Of a stretch of 64,000 nt of DNA, positions 36,299 to 45,735 are shown piece by piece. Below the pieces are notes generated by a model, which was not told the origin of the DNA, ran no database searches, and worked only from the letters and a program-made list of their open reading frames with translations. Origin of the DNA: Dokdonia sp. Dokd-P16 (GTDB taxonomy: Bacteria; Bacteroidota; Bacteroidia; Flavobacteriales; Flavobacteriaceae); NCBI RefSeq assembly GCF_003095655.1, contig NZ_CP029151.1:1301001-1365000 (forward strand), in the 5' to 3' direction. The first letter of the stretch is position 1. Every line of letters starts with the position of its first letter. Position numbers and translations under genes: made by a program.

Positions 36299-37132
36299 TT
36301 AAGCGTGTTTTAGGACATAAATATGAGATGAATAACCTCCAGACTGCTTTGCTTTACGATTTGACTTAAATCCAGTTACAAATGCAGTGAAGAAATTCAT
36401 TTTACCATTTTTATACTTTTCAGAAAGAAGACCTACATAATAGGAATCAAATTTCATAGGCAGTGTTTCTACTAAATGTAAACCATGTTCTGAAAAAAGT
36501 TTTTTTATAGCAATTTCAGAAAAATGGTATAAGTGTCTTGGCACATCAAAAGCTGCCCAATATGATTTATAATAACTAGCATCAAAAGATTCGAAATTAG
36601 GAACGGCAATAAATATAGTTCCATTTTTTGCTAGTTGGTTTTTCAACCATGCAATTTGCTCTTGTAAATCGTAAATATGTTCTAGCACATGCCACATAGT
36701 TATCACATCGTATAACTCCCCTCCTACTTCATCGATAGTGTTATAAATATCGAGTCCTTTATGTTGAGCAAGCTTTTTTGCTTTGGCATTTGGCTCTACT
36801 CCTTTTACGTTCCATTTTCTTTTAGATAGAAATTCCAAAAAATCTCCAGTTCCAGCTCCTATATCTAAAACAGAGCCTTGGTCAGGATGAAAACTTTTCA
36901 GGAGTTTTTGCTTTCGCGAAAGTGTGATACCTTTTATAGTTTGATATGCGATTTCAAATAAAGATCGTTTTCCATCTGTATGAGATATATAATCTTCACT
37001 TTCATAATATGAAGGAAGTTTAGAAATTTCCGGCTTAGGGCTAGTGAAATACATGTGGTACTTCTTATCATACTTTAATGTAAATTCCTCCCCACTTACC
37101 GAATGATCTTTTACTTTAAAATCTTCTTTCAT
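36299..37132 (-). CDS. Class I SAM-dependent methyltransferase
   Basis: The 277-residue product has an N-terminal part with paired substrate residues, then SVLDIGAGTGDFLEFL (SAM motif I), NVKGVEPNAKA (motif II) and MWHVLEHIYDL (post-I HVLEH). VPRHLYHFS follows, which groups it with glycan or lipid methyltransferases. It follows mnmG on the minus strand with a 37-bp gap that contains a parS-like site. The start is 37132; the TTG one codon earlier is unlikely. The half-degenerate palindrome at 36910 is read as TLSRK. Confidence 0.8.
   Translation of the reverse strand: MKEDFKVKDHSVSGEEFTLKYDKKYHMYFTSPKPEISKLPSYYESEDYISHTDGKRSLFEIAYQTIKGITLSRKQKLLKSFHPDQGSVLDIGAGTGDFLEFLSKRKWNVKGVEPNAKAKKLAQHKGLDIYNTIDEVGGELYDVITMWHVLEHIYDLQEQIAWLKNQLAKNGTIFIAVPNFESFDASYYKSYWAAFDVPRHLYHFSEIAIKKLFSEHGLHLVETLPMKFDSYYVGLLSEKYKNGKMNFFTAFVTGFKSNRKAKQSGGYSSHIYVLKHA
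36910..36922. repeat. Iterated palindrome copy 14, degenerate right end (inside the methyltransferase gene)
   Basis: GCTTTCGCGAAAG followed by T instead of C; read in the TLSRK frame. Confidence 0.8.
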
Positions 37133-37138
37133 CAACTT

Positions 37139-37154
37139 TGTTTCACGTGGAACG
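37139..37154. promoter_or_regulatory. parS-like ParB binding site B (one mismatch)
   Basis: TGTTTCACGTGGAACG matches the parS consensus except for the final base. It lies in the gap between mnmG and the methyltransferase gene, 6 bp before that gene's start codon. Confidence 0.8.
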
Positions 37155-37169
37155 TATACTATTTAAAAA

Positions 37170-39047
37170 TTATCGCCCCATATAAACTAACATTACACTT
37201 ATGTCTGAAGGAGAAACTCCACTCACTCTAGACGCTTGAGAAATTGTAGTTGGCCTAATTTTAGATAATTTTTCCCTAGCCTCAAAAGACAGAGACTTCA
37301 GTTTTGTATAATCAAAACCTTCTGGGATTTTAATATTTTCTAATCGCTGTAGCTTGTCTGCATTTGCTTTTTCCTTTGCAATGTAACCAGCATACTTAAC
37401 TTTAATTTCTGCTTGTTCTAATACGTCACGATCAAGATCTTTCTCCTCAATATAAGCAGCTACTTTCTCGAAACCTTTCATATCATCAAGCGTAATTTGA
37501 GGTCTAGAAAAAACTTTAAACATCTTATCAGATTGTCTCATAGGAGAAGATCCTCTCTCCTCTAGAATATCATTTACTTCTTCAGGAAGAATACTTGTCT
37601 CTTCAAAGAACTTAACAAGATCATTAGATTCCGCCTGTTTCTTCTCCATGGTAATGAGACGTTCCTCAGAGGCTAAGCCTACAGCATTTGACATAGGCGT
37701 GAGGCGTTCATCTGCATTATCTTGACGCAACAGTGTTCTATACTCAGCACGAGAAGTAAACATCCTGTACGGTTCTTCTGTACCTTTTGTGATTAAATCA
37801 TCTATAAGAACTCCTATATACGCCTCATCTCTTTTGAGCATGAAAGGATCTTTCTCATGCACTTTAAGGTGTGCATTCATACCAGCCATTAATCCTTGAG
37901 ATGCTGCCTCTTCATATCCTGTAGTTCCATTAATTTGTCCAGCAAAATACAGCCCGCTCACAAGCTTAGTTTCTAGCGTATGCTTTAACTGTGTAGGCGG
38001 AAAATAATCATACTCGATAGCATAACCTGGACGGAAGAATTTTACACTCTCAAAACCAGCTACAGACTTTAAAGCCTTAAACTGGACATCTTCTGGAAGT
38101 GATGTTGAGAATCCATTTACATAGATCTCACATGTATTCCACCCTTCTGGCTCAATAAATAATTGATGTCTATCCTTATCTGCAAAGCGGTTAATCTTAT
38201 CTTCAATAGACGGACAATATCTTGGTCCAAGAGATTTAATTCTACCATTAAACATAGGCGAGCGATCAAAACCTTCTCTCAAAATATCATGCACTTCTAG
38301 CGAAGTATAACTCATATGACAAGGACGCTGATGTGTAAGCGGACTTGTTTCTTTAGAATAACTAAACTTCTCTGGAACTTCATCCCCTGGCTGAATAATC
38401 ATCTTAGAAAAATCTAACGATCTACCATCTACTCGTGGCGGTGTTCCCGTTTTCATTCTTCCAGACTCAAAACCAAATCCAGCTAGTTGTTCTGTAATTC
38501 CGGTAGCTGCTCTTTCACCTGCTCTACCTCCACCAAATTGTTTATCTCCTATGTGGATTAATCCATTTAAAAAAGTACCATTAGTTAGCACTACAGATCT
38601 TCCTTTTACTTCAATTCCGAGAGAGGTTTTTACACCAACAACTTTATCATTTTCTACTATGAGTCCGCTCACCATCTCTTGATAAAAATCAAGATTCTTA
38701 GTTCCCTCAAGCTTCATTCTCCACTCCTCTGCAAATCTCATTCTATCAGATTGCACACGTGGCGACCACATTGCAGGACCTTTAGATTTGTTAAGCATCT
38801 TAAACTGTATCGCTGTCTTATCAGATACGATTCCGCTATATCCTCCTAGTGCATCAATCTCTCTTACTATTTGCCCTTTTGCAATTCCTCCCATAGCAGG
38901 ATTACAACTCATTTGGGCAATAGTTTGAAGGTTCATAGTTATAAGAAGTGTAGAACTTCCCATATTTGCAGCAGCAGCGGCAGCCTCACAACCTGCATGG
39001 CCAGCACCTACTACTATAACATCGTATGTATCTTGAAATAGACTCAT
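37170..39047 (-). CDS. mnmG: tRNA uridine-5-carboxymethylaminomethyl modification enzyme MnmG (GidA)
   Basis: The 625-residue FAD enzyme has the dinucleotide-binding [12 protein letters not shown] motif at residues 11-22, the family signatures [24 protein letters not shown] and [10 protein letters not shown], and the C-terminal helical domain. With MnmE it modifies the wobble uridine of several tRNAs. In many bacteria the gene lies near the replication origin. A perfect parS site abuts the start codon, inside the leader, so ParB binding could interfere with expression. Confidence 0.96.
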   Translation of the reverse strand: MSLFQDTYDVIVVGAGHAGCEAAAAAANMGSSTLLITMNLQTIAQMSCNPAMGGIAKGQIVREIDALGGYSGIVSDKTAIQFKMLNKSKGPAMWSPRVQSDRMRFAEEWRMKLEGTKNLDFYQEMVSGLIVENDKVVGVKTSLGIEVKGRSVVLTNGTFLNGLIHIGDKQFGGGRAGERAATGITEQLAGFGFESGRMKTGTPPRVDGRSLDFSKMIIQPGDEVPEKFSYSKETSPLTHQRPCHMSYTSLEVHDILREGFDRSPMFNGRIKSLGPRYCPSIEDKINRFADKDRHQLFIEPEGWNTCEIYVNGFSTSLPEDVQFKALKSVAGFESVKFFRPGYAIEYDYFPPTQLKHTLETKLVSGLYFAGQINGTTGYEEAASQGLMAGMNAHLKVHEKDPFMLKRDEAYIGVLIDDLITKGTEEPYRMFTSRAEYRTLLRQDNADERLTPMSNAVGLASEERLITMEKKQAESNDLVKFFEETSILPEEVNDILEERGSSPMRQSDKMFKVFSRPQITLDDMKGFEKVAAYIEEKDLDRDVLEQAEIKVKYAGYIAKEKANADKLQRLENIKIPEGFDYTKLKSLSFEAREKLSKIRPTTISQASRVSGVSPSDISVMLVYMGR

Positions 39048-39063
39048 TGTTTCACGTGGAACA
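39048..39063. promoter_or_regulatory. parS ParB binding site C (perfect)
   Basis: TGTTTCACGTGGAACA is the exact reverse complement of canonical parS. It directly adjoins the mnmG ATG. Confidence 0.9.
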
Positions 39064-39090
39064 TTAAAATATTAATAACTCTAAGAGAAG

Positions 39091-39112
39091 TTACGCTTTC
39101 GCGAAAGTGTAA
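39091..39112. repeat. Iterated palindrome copy 15, one mismatch (mnmG leader)
   Basis: TTACGCTTTCGCGAAAGTG then TAA; symmetric except for one base. It lies between the mnmG promoter and parS site C. Confidence 0.85.
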
Positions 39113-39134
39113 TATACATTCTTTTAAAGGCGTG

Positions 39135-39142
39135 CAAAGATA
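39135..39142 (-). promoter_or_regulatory. -7 promoter element of mnmG
   Basis: TATCTTTG on the minus strand; transcription from it gives a leader of about 80 nt that contains a palindrome copy and parS site C. Confidence 0.5.
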
Positions 39143-39224
39143 CAGCCTTTAATTCTCTCTAACACAACTTCCCCCTGGCTCAGATGTTAAACCTTGAAAT
39201 AGAAGCGTGTAAGAAATTTACTAC

Positions 39225-39632
39225 TTATCTAACTGATAAATATAAGTTTTCCTTTGCTCTCATCTCCTTAGCCTCATCCTCACTCTTATCTTTGTAACCG
39301 CAATAGTGAAGTACTCCGTGAACCATAACACGGCTTAATTCGTCTTTAAAAGAAGTTTTAAAATCTGCAGCATTATCTTCAACACGCTCTACAGAAATAT
39401 ACACATCTCCACTAATTACATCTCCACTCGTGTAATCAAAACTGATTACATCTGTAAGCGTATCGTGATTCAAATATTCAACGTTGAGTTTATGTAAGTA
39501 AGCATCATCACAAAAAATGTAATTGATCTCCCCCATTTGTTTTTGCTCGGCTTCTATCACAGATGTTAACCACTGAAGAATTTCTTCAGGATTTGATAAC
39601 TCAAAATCATTTGTACTATTAAATTCAATCAT
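39225..39632 (-). CDS. ybeY: Endoribonuclease YbeY
   Basis: The 135-residue protein matches YbeY, the metal-dependent RNase of 16S rRNA maturation and ribosome quality control. It has DVISFDYTSGDVISGDVYIS and the HGVLHYCGYKDKSEDE motif; the usual third zinc-ligand histidine (HGxLHxxGYDH) is replaced here by Asp in GYKD, which I believe is common among flavobacteria. The start at 39632 (MIEFNST) overlaps the DUF4175 gene by 8 bp; the longer reading is inside that gene. Confidence 0.9.
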   Translation of the reverse strand: MIEFNSTNDFELSNPEEILQWLTSVIEAEQKQMGEINYIFCDDAYLHKLNVEYLNHDTLTDVISFDYTSGDVISGDVYISVERVEDNAADFKTSFKDELSRVMVHGVLHYCGYKDKSEDEAKEMRAKENLYLSVR

Positions 39633-42600
39633 TGTTTTTCTGGAAGTAATCCTGCACTTTACGCTTATATTCTTCCTTAAGCGGGAGTGCATTTCTGTTT
39701 AAAATTTCAGTTGTATTAAAATACTTTTTGGCCTTTTCGAGAGCACTATTCACAGGGTTTGCAAACTCCTTCAAGTTGGTATTTGCTTCACGCTTGTTCT
39801 CTTCTCCTTGTTGTAGTGTTGCCTCTTTAAGTTTAAGAAGTTCGTGCTTAAGATTAGTCATACGTTGTAAGGTTTCATTATTAAAACCTTTGTCTAACAA
39901 TTGCTGCTCAACATCCTTCATATCCTTAACAAGCTTCTTTGCATTATCCCCAAGACCTTCCTTTTGAATAGCATCTTCTAGTTGTTGCCTTAACTTAGAC
40001 TGCTCTTTATAAATTTCATAAAGAAGTCCCTGCTCATACTCGTCGCTTTGTGCATCTCCTTCTTTACCATTTCCTTCACCATCACTTCCTTCACCATTTT
40101 TGTCTCCATTGCTCGAACCTTTTCCTCCACCTTGACCACCTTCTCCTTGGCCTTCTTTTCCTCCTTCACCTTCAGATCGGGGTTGCTCACCGCCTTCCTT
40201 TCCTTGTCCATCTTTACCTTCAGAACCCTCGCCAGATTCTCCTTCTTTACCCTCACCTTCTTTTCCTTCTCCAGGCTTTTTTCCTTCACCCATTTTCTTA
40301 TTGAGTTCCTCTTGACTCTGTATAATATCCGGAAGTTGTTGTCCATTACCACTACCACTACCCATACCCATTCCTTTCCCTTTTCCAGAACCGCTACTAG
40401 ACATCATGGCATTTTGCATATTATCTAGCGTCTGACTAAGGAAGTCTGCTAGTTTGTTAGTTCCCGTAATCACATACTGCTGGCTACTTACTCCTTGCAT
40501 AATTTGATTCTCTGCAAGTCTTAATAAGGCTTGATCCATGCTGTAATCAATATCAACTAAGGTCTCATTGATAATCTCATCCAGTTTTGGCTGGCGCAGT
40601 GACAAGGCATATAAACTATCATCTATATGTCTGAAGTTTTGTTTGAGTACATTTTGCCTTCTTAACTTACGCGCGTAGTTAGGATTCTTATCATCCATCT
40701 TACGAAATTCCATCATTATAGCTTCTTCCTCAAAACTAAAAACAAGAAGATTATCTAGTATCTGGCGTAACATCTCTGTATCCTCTTCAAGACTTTCTTC
40801 ACCATCCATTTGCATTTGGGATTGCATAGATTGGCTCATTTGCTTCATCTTTTCTGCAGCCTTTTTTTGTTTCTGCTGGGCACTAGATTTATCTTGAGGG
40901 GTACCGTCTTGTTGTTCTTGATCCTCTTGTTTTTCTAGTTCATCACTAGCTCCCTGCTGCTCTTCTTTAATTTCTTCTTGTTTTTTCTCGTCACCAGGAA
41001 GGTCCATAGGCTTTTTAAGTTCTTGGTTTTCTTTCTCAAGATCCTTTAACGCTTCCTCCAGTTTTTTGAACTCTTCATTGAGTTCATCTTGTTTTTCTTT
41101 AGTGTTTTCTTTGCCTTCCTTATTACTTAAGTCTTCTTGTTTTTTTGCCAACTCTTCTAAGTCTCGAGCAATTTGCTCCGTCTTTTTTTGAACATAATAA
41201 CGCTTTGTAAGCTCCACCATCTGCTCTAAGTTGCGTTTATTATTTTTATTCTGCTTTTCAAGTTCCTCAAGCTTTTCAGAGAGTTCTTCTTTTGGCATTT
41301 TCTCTCGAAGCTTTTGTAATTCCTTTAAAAGCTTTTCGTTTTCCTTTGCTTTCTTTTCTTGACGTTCTAGACGTTCCTTCAGTTTTTCTTTGTCCTCATC
41401 TGTAAGCTCTTCTTCCTTTTGAAACTCATCTAGATTCTCCTTAAGTTGCTTAGAAAAATCCTTCATCATTTCCTCTTGCTGCTTCTGACGCTTAAGAAAA
41501 CTATCAAGTTTCTTTTGATCGTTAAAACTGAGCTGCTTTTTCTCCTTTTGGGTTCTGGATATTTCTTGCAATTCCTTCTCGCTATCCTTCATCTTCTGTA
41601 AGGACTTATCAAGATTACCTATAGATTTTTGTTGTTGCTCAAGCTGTTTGTTTTTAAGCTCATCATCTGTGAGTTTTACAAAACTATATATGGTGCTCTT
41701 CGTACTTTTAAAACGGTGGATGGCATCGTTATCAAATACTTCAAAATAGTACTCATAATTTACTCCTTCTTGTAAATCCAGATTATTAGGAAATGCATAT
41801 ATGAACTGATCTACGTTACCCTTTGAAATACTGATTTCCTCATACTGTTTATTATCACTCTCTGCAGGATAATAAACAATTTGTAATTTTTTAAGCCCGT
41901 AATCGTCGCTCACTTTTCCGTAAAAATAATTCTGCTGCTCGTTTACAGTATCTTTTTTTGCTTCTAAGGATATTTGAGGATACTGATCTTTTATGACTTG
42001 TAAATTATAAGCCAGATTTTCATAATTTTTCAGTTGACTATTGCTAGTACTTACTTCATAACTCGTGTTATTATAGATACGCTTTACTGCTTTGAAAACT
42101 TTTGAGGTTGTCACATTTTCGCTTAAAGCGAAAGGAATAATAGTATCCTTAAGAACAAGATCTACACCTTCCGTCTGCCTCGTACTAATATTCCAAGAAA
42201 CGGTAGTTCCTTCTGGAATAATTGCATTTCCAGTATTTTTTACAGTCTCTTTTCCTTTGCGAGTATGTGCCGGATAGTTAAGTTCCATATCAAAATCCAT
42301 AAGTACAGGAACCTTGAGCACCTCAATGGTATATGGCTGGGACACTACTTTATTACCTTTGAGATTGAAAGTTATATTTTCTGTAGGCTTTTCAAATATA
42401 TAGCTATACTCTCCCAGAGCGATTTGCTGTAAAAAATACACCTCATCATTAAAACGCACAGACGCCTCCTCAGGAATTACATCTCCCAATGTGCGCACAC
42501 GCAACTCAAAATCTTTATTTTCTATAGCCTGTAAATTCTCATTTACAACATAAAAACTAAAAAGCGCTGGTGGTTCATAAGCCTCATTATAATTTACAAC

Positions 42601-43146
42601 ACGCTCATAACTTGTTGAGAATACCTTTTCCTTCCCTGCATAGTTTGCAATGAGGAATATAACTACGGGTATTGCAGCATATTTGAGGTACTTCTTATTT
42701 TTTTTAAAATCTATGGCTAGTCTAAAAGGGATAGGCTCGAGCTCTTCACTCTTCTGCTCTATGCTTGCGAGCATTAACTCTGAGTCTGTAACTTCATTAT
42801 GTAATTGCAAGGTGTTTATAAGCTTGTCGCTTACTTCTGGAAAATAATTTCCTATCAAACTTGCGGCATCCTTGTAGTTAATGCCTTTTGACAATTTAAA
42901 TAATCTGGCTAGTGGTACTATTATAAACTTGATGAGTAAGGCAACTTCTACTACTATAAATGCCCAGAAAAGAACCGTTCTTCCCGCTGGACTAAGCCAG
43001 AAAAAATACTCAATGAGTAGTGTAATTAAGAAATAAAATAGACCTAATGCAAAAAATAATATCGCACCGCGCAGCAATTCATTAGTGTAATACTTTCTAA
43101 TAAATCCCTCGAGCTTCTTCTCTATTTTTTCAAATCTATTCGTCAT
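39625..43146 (-). CDS. Very large DUF4175-like membrane protein
   Basis: The 1173-residue product has N-terminal membrane segments (about 23-45, 52-75) and another at about 150-165, followed by beta-rich domains (residues 170-490), a long Lys/Glu/Gln coiled coil (about 500-780), and a Gly/Glu/Lys/Ser-rich low-complexity stretch (about 930-1050, coded near 39.99-40.4 kb). It fits DUF4175, a Bacteroidota membrane family of unknown function. The TTTCGCTTAAAGCGAAA inverted repeat is at 42117. It is translationally coupled to ybeY. Confidence 0.78.
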   Translation of the reverse strand: MTNRFEKIEKKLEGFIRKYYTNELLRGAILFFALGLFYFLITLLIEYFFWLSPAGRTVLFWAFIVVEVALLIKFIIVPLARLFKLSKGINYKDAASLIGNYFPEVSDKLINTLQLHNEVTDSELMLASIEQKSEELEPIPFRLAIDFKKNKKYLKYAAIPVVIFLIANYAGKEKVFSTSYERVVNYNEAYEPPALFSFYVVNENLQAIENKDFELRVRTLGDVIPEEASVRFNDEVYFLQQIALGEYSYIFEKPTENITFNLKGNKVVSQPYTIEVLKVPVLMDFDMELNYPAHTRKGKETVKNTGNAIIPEGTTVSWNISTRQTEGVDLVLKDTIIPFALSENVTTSKVFKAVKRIYNNTSYEVSTSNSQLKNYENLAYNLQVIKDQYPQISLEAKKDTVNEQQNYFYGKVSDDYGLKKLQIVYYPAESDNKQYEEISISKGNVDQFIYAFPNNLDLQEGVNYEYYFEVFDNDAIHRFKSTKSTIYSFVKLTDDELKNKQLEQQQKSIGNLDKSLQKMKDSEKELQEISRTQKEKKQLSFNDQKKLDSFLKRQKQQEEMMKDFSKQLKENLDEFQKEEELTDEDKEKLKERLERQEKKAKENEKLLKELQKLREKMPKEELSEKLEELEKQNKNNKRNLEQMVELTKRYYVQKKTEQIARDLEELAKKQEDLSNKEGKENTKEKQDELNEEFKKLEEALKDLEKENQELKKPMDLPGDEKKQEEIKEEQQGASDELEKQEDQEQQDGTPQDKSSAQQKQKKAAEKMKQMSQSMQSQMQMDGEESLEEDTEMLRQILDNLLVFSFEEEAIMMEFRKMDDKNPNYARKLRRQNVLKQNFRHIDDSLYALSLRQPKLDEIINETLVDIDYSMDQALLRLAENQIMQGVSSQQYVITGTNKLADFLSQTLDNMQNAMMSSSGSGKGKGMGMGSGSGNGQQLPDIIQSQEELNKKMGEGKKPGEGKEGEGKEGESGEGSEGKDGQGKEGGEQPRSEGEGGKEGQGEGGQGGGKGSSNGDKNGEGSDGEGNGKEGDAQSDEYEQGLLYEIYKEQSKLRQQLEDAIQKEGLGDNAKKLVKDMKDVEQQLLDKGFNNETLQRMTNLKHELLKLKEATLQQGEENKREANTNLKEFANPVNSALEKAKKYFNTTEILNRNALPLKEEYKRKVQDYFQKNND

Positions 43147-43288
43147 CTATCCTAATTCTCTTTATAGCAACCTCTAAAGTACTATTTTATTATGTTTTAA
43201 GAGGATGTCAACATTTACAAAGATATCACTGTGATCTTCATAAAAAACTTTAAACCGTAATCGTTAAGCCTTTTTAATGGCTTAAAAG

Positions 43289-43296
43289 TATCTTTG
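43289..43296 (+). promoter_or_regulatory. -7 promoter element of gltX
   Basis: TATCTTTG, 16 nt before the gltX ATG; fits TAnnTTTG. Confidence 0.5.
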
Positions 43297-43312
43297 CACA
43301 AAATCTAAGACT

Positions 43313-44830
43313 ATGTCTCAAAACGTTCGGGTGCGATTTGCACCTTCACCTACTGGGCCATTGCACATCGGTGGTGTGCGTACGGCGCTTTTTAATTATT
43401 TATTTGCAAAAAAACATGGAGGTACTTTTATCCTCCGTATAGAAGATACAGATCAAAATCGCTATGTACCTGGTGCAGAAGATTATATACGTGAGAGTCT
43501 AGACTGGTGCGGTATTTCATATGATGAAGGACCTACAAAAGATGGCGGATTTGGACCTTATAGACAAAGTGAACGTAAGGATAAGTATCACGCTTTCGCG
43601 AAAGCGTTAGTAGACTCAAATAATGCTTACTATGCATTTGATACTGCCGAAAGTCTTGATGCACATAGAAAAGATCACGAAGCAAACGGCAAAACCTTTA
43701 TCTATAACTGGCACAATCGCCTTAAACTAGATAACTCTCTCGTTCTATCGCAAGAAGAAACAGAGAAGCGTATAGCCGCTGGCGAAAATTATGTGATACG
43801 TTTTAAATCTCCTCAAGATGAAGTATTACAACTACGTGATGAAATCCGTGGTGCTATGGAGATTGATACCAATATTCTAGATGATAAGGTGTTATTTAAA
43901 TCTGACGGGATGCCTACCTATCACCTAGCAAACATAGTAGATGACCATTTAATGGAAATTACTCATGTGATACGTGGTGAAGAGTGGTTACCATCTCTAG
44001 CGTTGCACGTGTTATTATATAGAGCCTTTGGATGGGATGCGCCGGTATTTGCTCACCTACCGCTTATTCTCAAACCTGTAGGGAAAGGAAAATTAAGTAA
44101 ACGTGATGGTGATAAATTAGGATTTCCAGTATTTCCGTTACAATGGGAAGATCCAAAATCAAACGAAATTTCTTCTGGATACAGAGAAGACGGTTACTTT
44201 GCAGAAGCAATGGTAAACATGCTTGCCTTTTTAGGATGGAATCCTGGTACGGAACAAGAAATTTTTAGTCTAGAAGAGCTTGTAGCAGCTTTTGACTTAA
44301 AACGTGTTAATAAAGCTGGAGCAAAGTTTGATCCAGAAAAGACAAAGTGGTTCCAGCAGCAGTATATGCAAGAATCTCCTGTAGCACTTATAGCAGATCA
44401 ATTTATGACATTCTTAAAGGATAAGAATGTTACCGCTACAGAGGAATATACTACACACGTAGTTGATCTTATTAAAGAACGCGCCATCTTTGTAGAAGAT
44501 TTATGGACATTAGGAAGTTACTTCTTTACTGCTCCAACAGAGTTTGATGAAAAGGCAGCCAAGAAAGCTTGGAAAGAAGATACGGCGGCCATCATGGAAG
44601 AGGTGAAAATTATATTATCTGGCGTATCTAACTTCACAACAATAGAAGCTCAAACAGCTCTTAAGGAGTGGATTGTAGCAAAGGAATTAGGTTTTGGAAA
44701 AGTAATGCAACCTTTTAGATTATCACTTGTGGGCGCTATGCAAGGACCTGATGTTTTTGATATTGCTACCACCATTAGCAAAGAAGAAACATTGCGACGT
44801 ATAGATTATGCAATTACCACACTAGGATAA
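43313..44830 (+). CDS. gltX: Glutamate-tRNA ligase
   Basis: The 505-residue class I synthetase has FAPSPTGPLHIGGVRTALFNYLFA with the HIGH-type motif at residues 18-21 and the KLSKRDG form of KMSKS. It charges tRNA-Glu in the cytoplasm. The palindrome at 43591 encodes HAFAKALV in the segment before AYYAFDT, where other GltX proteins have an alanine- and lysine-rich helix, so the peptide fits the family. It is followed by a bidirectional terminator. Confidence 0.95.
   Translation: MSQNVRVRFAPSPTGPLHIGGVRTALFNYLFAKKHGGTFILRIEDTDQNRYVPGAEDYIRESLDWCGISYDEGPTKDGGFGPYRQSERKDKYHAFAKALVDSNNAYYAFDTAESLDAHRKDHEANGKTFIYNWHNRLKLDNSLVLSQEETEKRIAAGENYVIRFKSPQDEVLQLRDEIRGAMEIDTNILDDKVLFKSDGMPTYHLANIVDDHLMEITHVIRGEEWLPSLALHVLLYRAFGWDAPVFAHLPLILKPVGKGKLSKRDGDKLGFPVFPLQWEDPKSNEISSGYREDGYFAEAMVNMLAFLGWNPGTEQEIFSLEELVAAFDLKRVNKAGAKFDPEKTKWFQQQYMQESPVALIADQFMTFLKDKNVTATEEYTTHVVDLIKERAIFVEDLWTLGSYFFTAPTEFDEKAAKKAWKEDTAAIMEEVKIILSGVSNFTTIEAQTALKEWIVAKELGFGKVMQPFRLSLVGAMQGPDVFDIATTISKEETLRRIDYAITTLG
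43591..43606. repeat. Iterated palindrome copy 16 (inside gltX)
   Basis: CGCTTTCGCGAAAGCG, read as AFAKA. Confidence 0.92.
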
Positions 44831-44851
44831 CTGTTATACATCACATTATTA

Positions 44852-44890
44852 TTTAAGGCTACAAATCATTGATTTGTAGCCTTAATTTTT
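44852..44890. terminator. Bidirectional terminator between gltX and the PorT-like gene
   Basis: AAGGCTACAAATC and GATTTGTAGCCTT form a 13-bp stem around ATT, with T runs on both sides. Confidence 0.85.
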
Positions 44891-44900
44891 TGCCGATAGT

Positions 44901-45572
44901 TTATAAATAAAAGACAACTCCAGCAGTGATTAATGATGCATTGCCTTTAAAATCTCTTGCATTGTTATCAATTACAAGGTTTTGCTCATTAAGATTATTG
45001 AGGATGTTTGTAAATCCATATTGGTACTGTAGCATAAGCCTTACGTGTTCAAAACCACCTGTAAGTCCTATGATACCAAAACCATTTACTCTAGATATTT
45101 CTTGTATATCACTTGCGGTGAGAGTAGTATAACCGCTTACTATATTTGTGCTTTGACTAGAATTATCTAATTTCATCTTACTGTTGATAAGTAGTGCAGG
45201 TCCAATGTCTACTGCTAGATGGTTTGCAATTAAGTTATAACTGAGTAATAGATTAAGCTGCGCACCTATGATATTGTATTGAGTATCCTCACTAGTAAGT
45301 TGATCTAAAGAAGTTGTTTGAACTGTAACCGCAGTACTTAACAAATCAATCCCGTAAACCATTCCCCAATTATTATACACATTTCCTCTAGTAGTAAAAC
45401 CCGCTAGAAAACCAGCTTCTCCTTGTACATCAAAGTTCTTTGTATCTATATCCATAAATGCAACTTTACCTTGAAGGCCTATACGGTTATAATTACCGCT
45501 ACCCCTATAAGATTGGGCAAAGATTGTTGTGGATGTTATAAGTAGTAAAGCAAATAGTAATAAATATTTCAT
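44901..45572 (-). CDS. Outer membrane beta-barrel protein (PorT-like)
   Basis: The 223-residue product has a signal peptide ending in TTIFAQ, then alternating hydrophobic stretches and a C-terminal aromatic residue pattern (AGVVFYL) characteristic of small outer-membrane barrels. It resembles the PorT/OMP_b-brl family; the specific role is unknown. It is transcribed alone, convergent with gltX. Confidence 0.7.
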   Translation of the reverse strand: MKYLLLFALLLITSTTIFAQSYRGSGNYNRIGLQGKVAFMDIDTKNFDVQGEAGFLAGFTTRGNVYNNWGMVYGIDLLSTAVTVQTTSLDQLTSEDTQYNIIGAQLNLLLSYNLIANHLAVDIGPALLINSKMKLDNSSQSTNIVSGYTTLTASDIQEISRVNGFGIIGLTGGFEHVRLMLQYQYGFTNILNNLNEQNLVIDNNARDFKGNASLITAGVVFYL

Positions 45573-45735
45573 AGGGGAGTATGTAAAGAAGATTATGCTT
45601 AATTAATGGTTCTAAGGTATAATAACTTCAAGGCAATCAAGAAACTTTTAGTTTATGTGTTACATTTTATCGATTATGGCTACTTATCTTTAAGATTACA
45701 ATAATCACCATCAATAATTTCTAAAAATATCCAAT

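Noticed and set aside
40048-40428. Serine/phenylalanine-rich open frames antisense to the DUF4175 gene
   Set aside because: They mirror the low-complexity Gly/Glu/Lys coding sequence and have no independent evidence.
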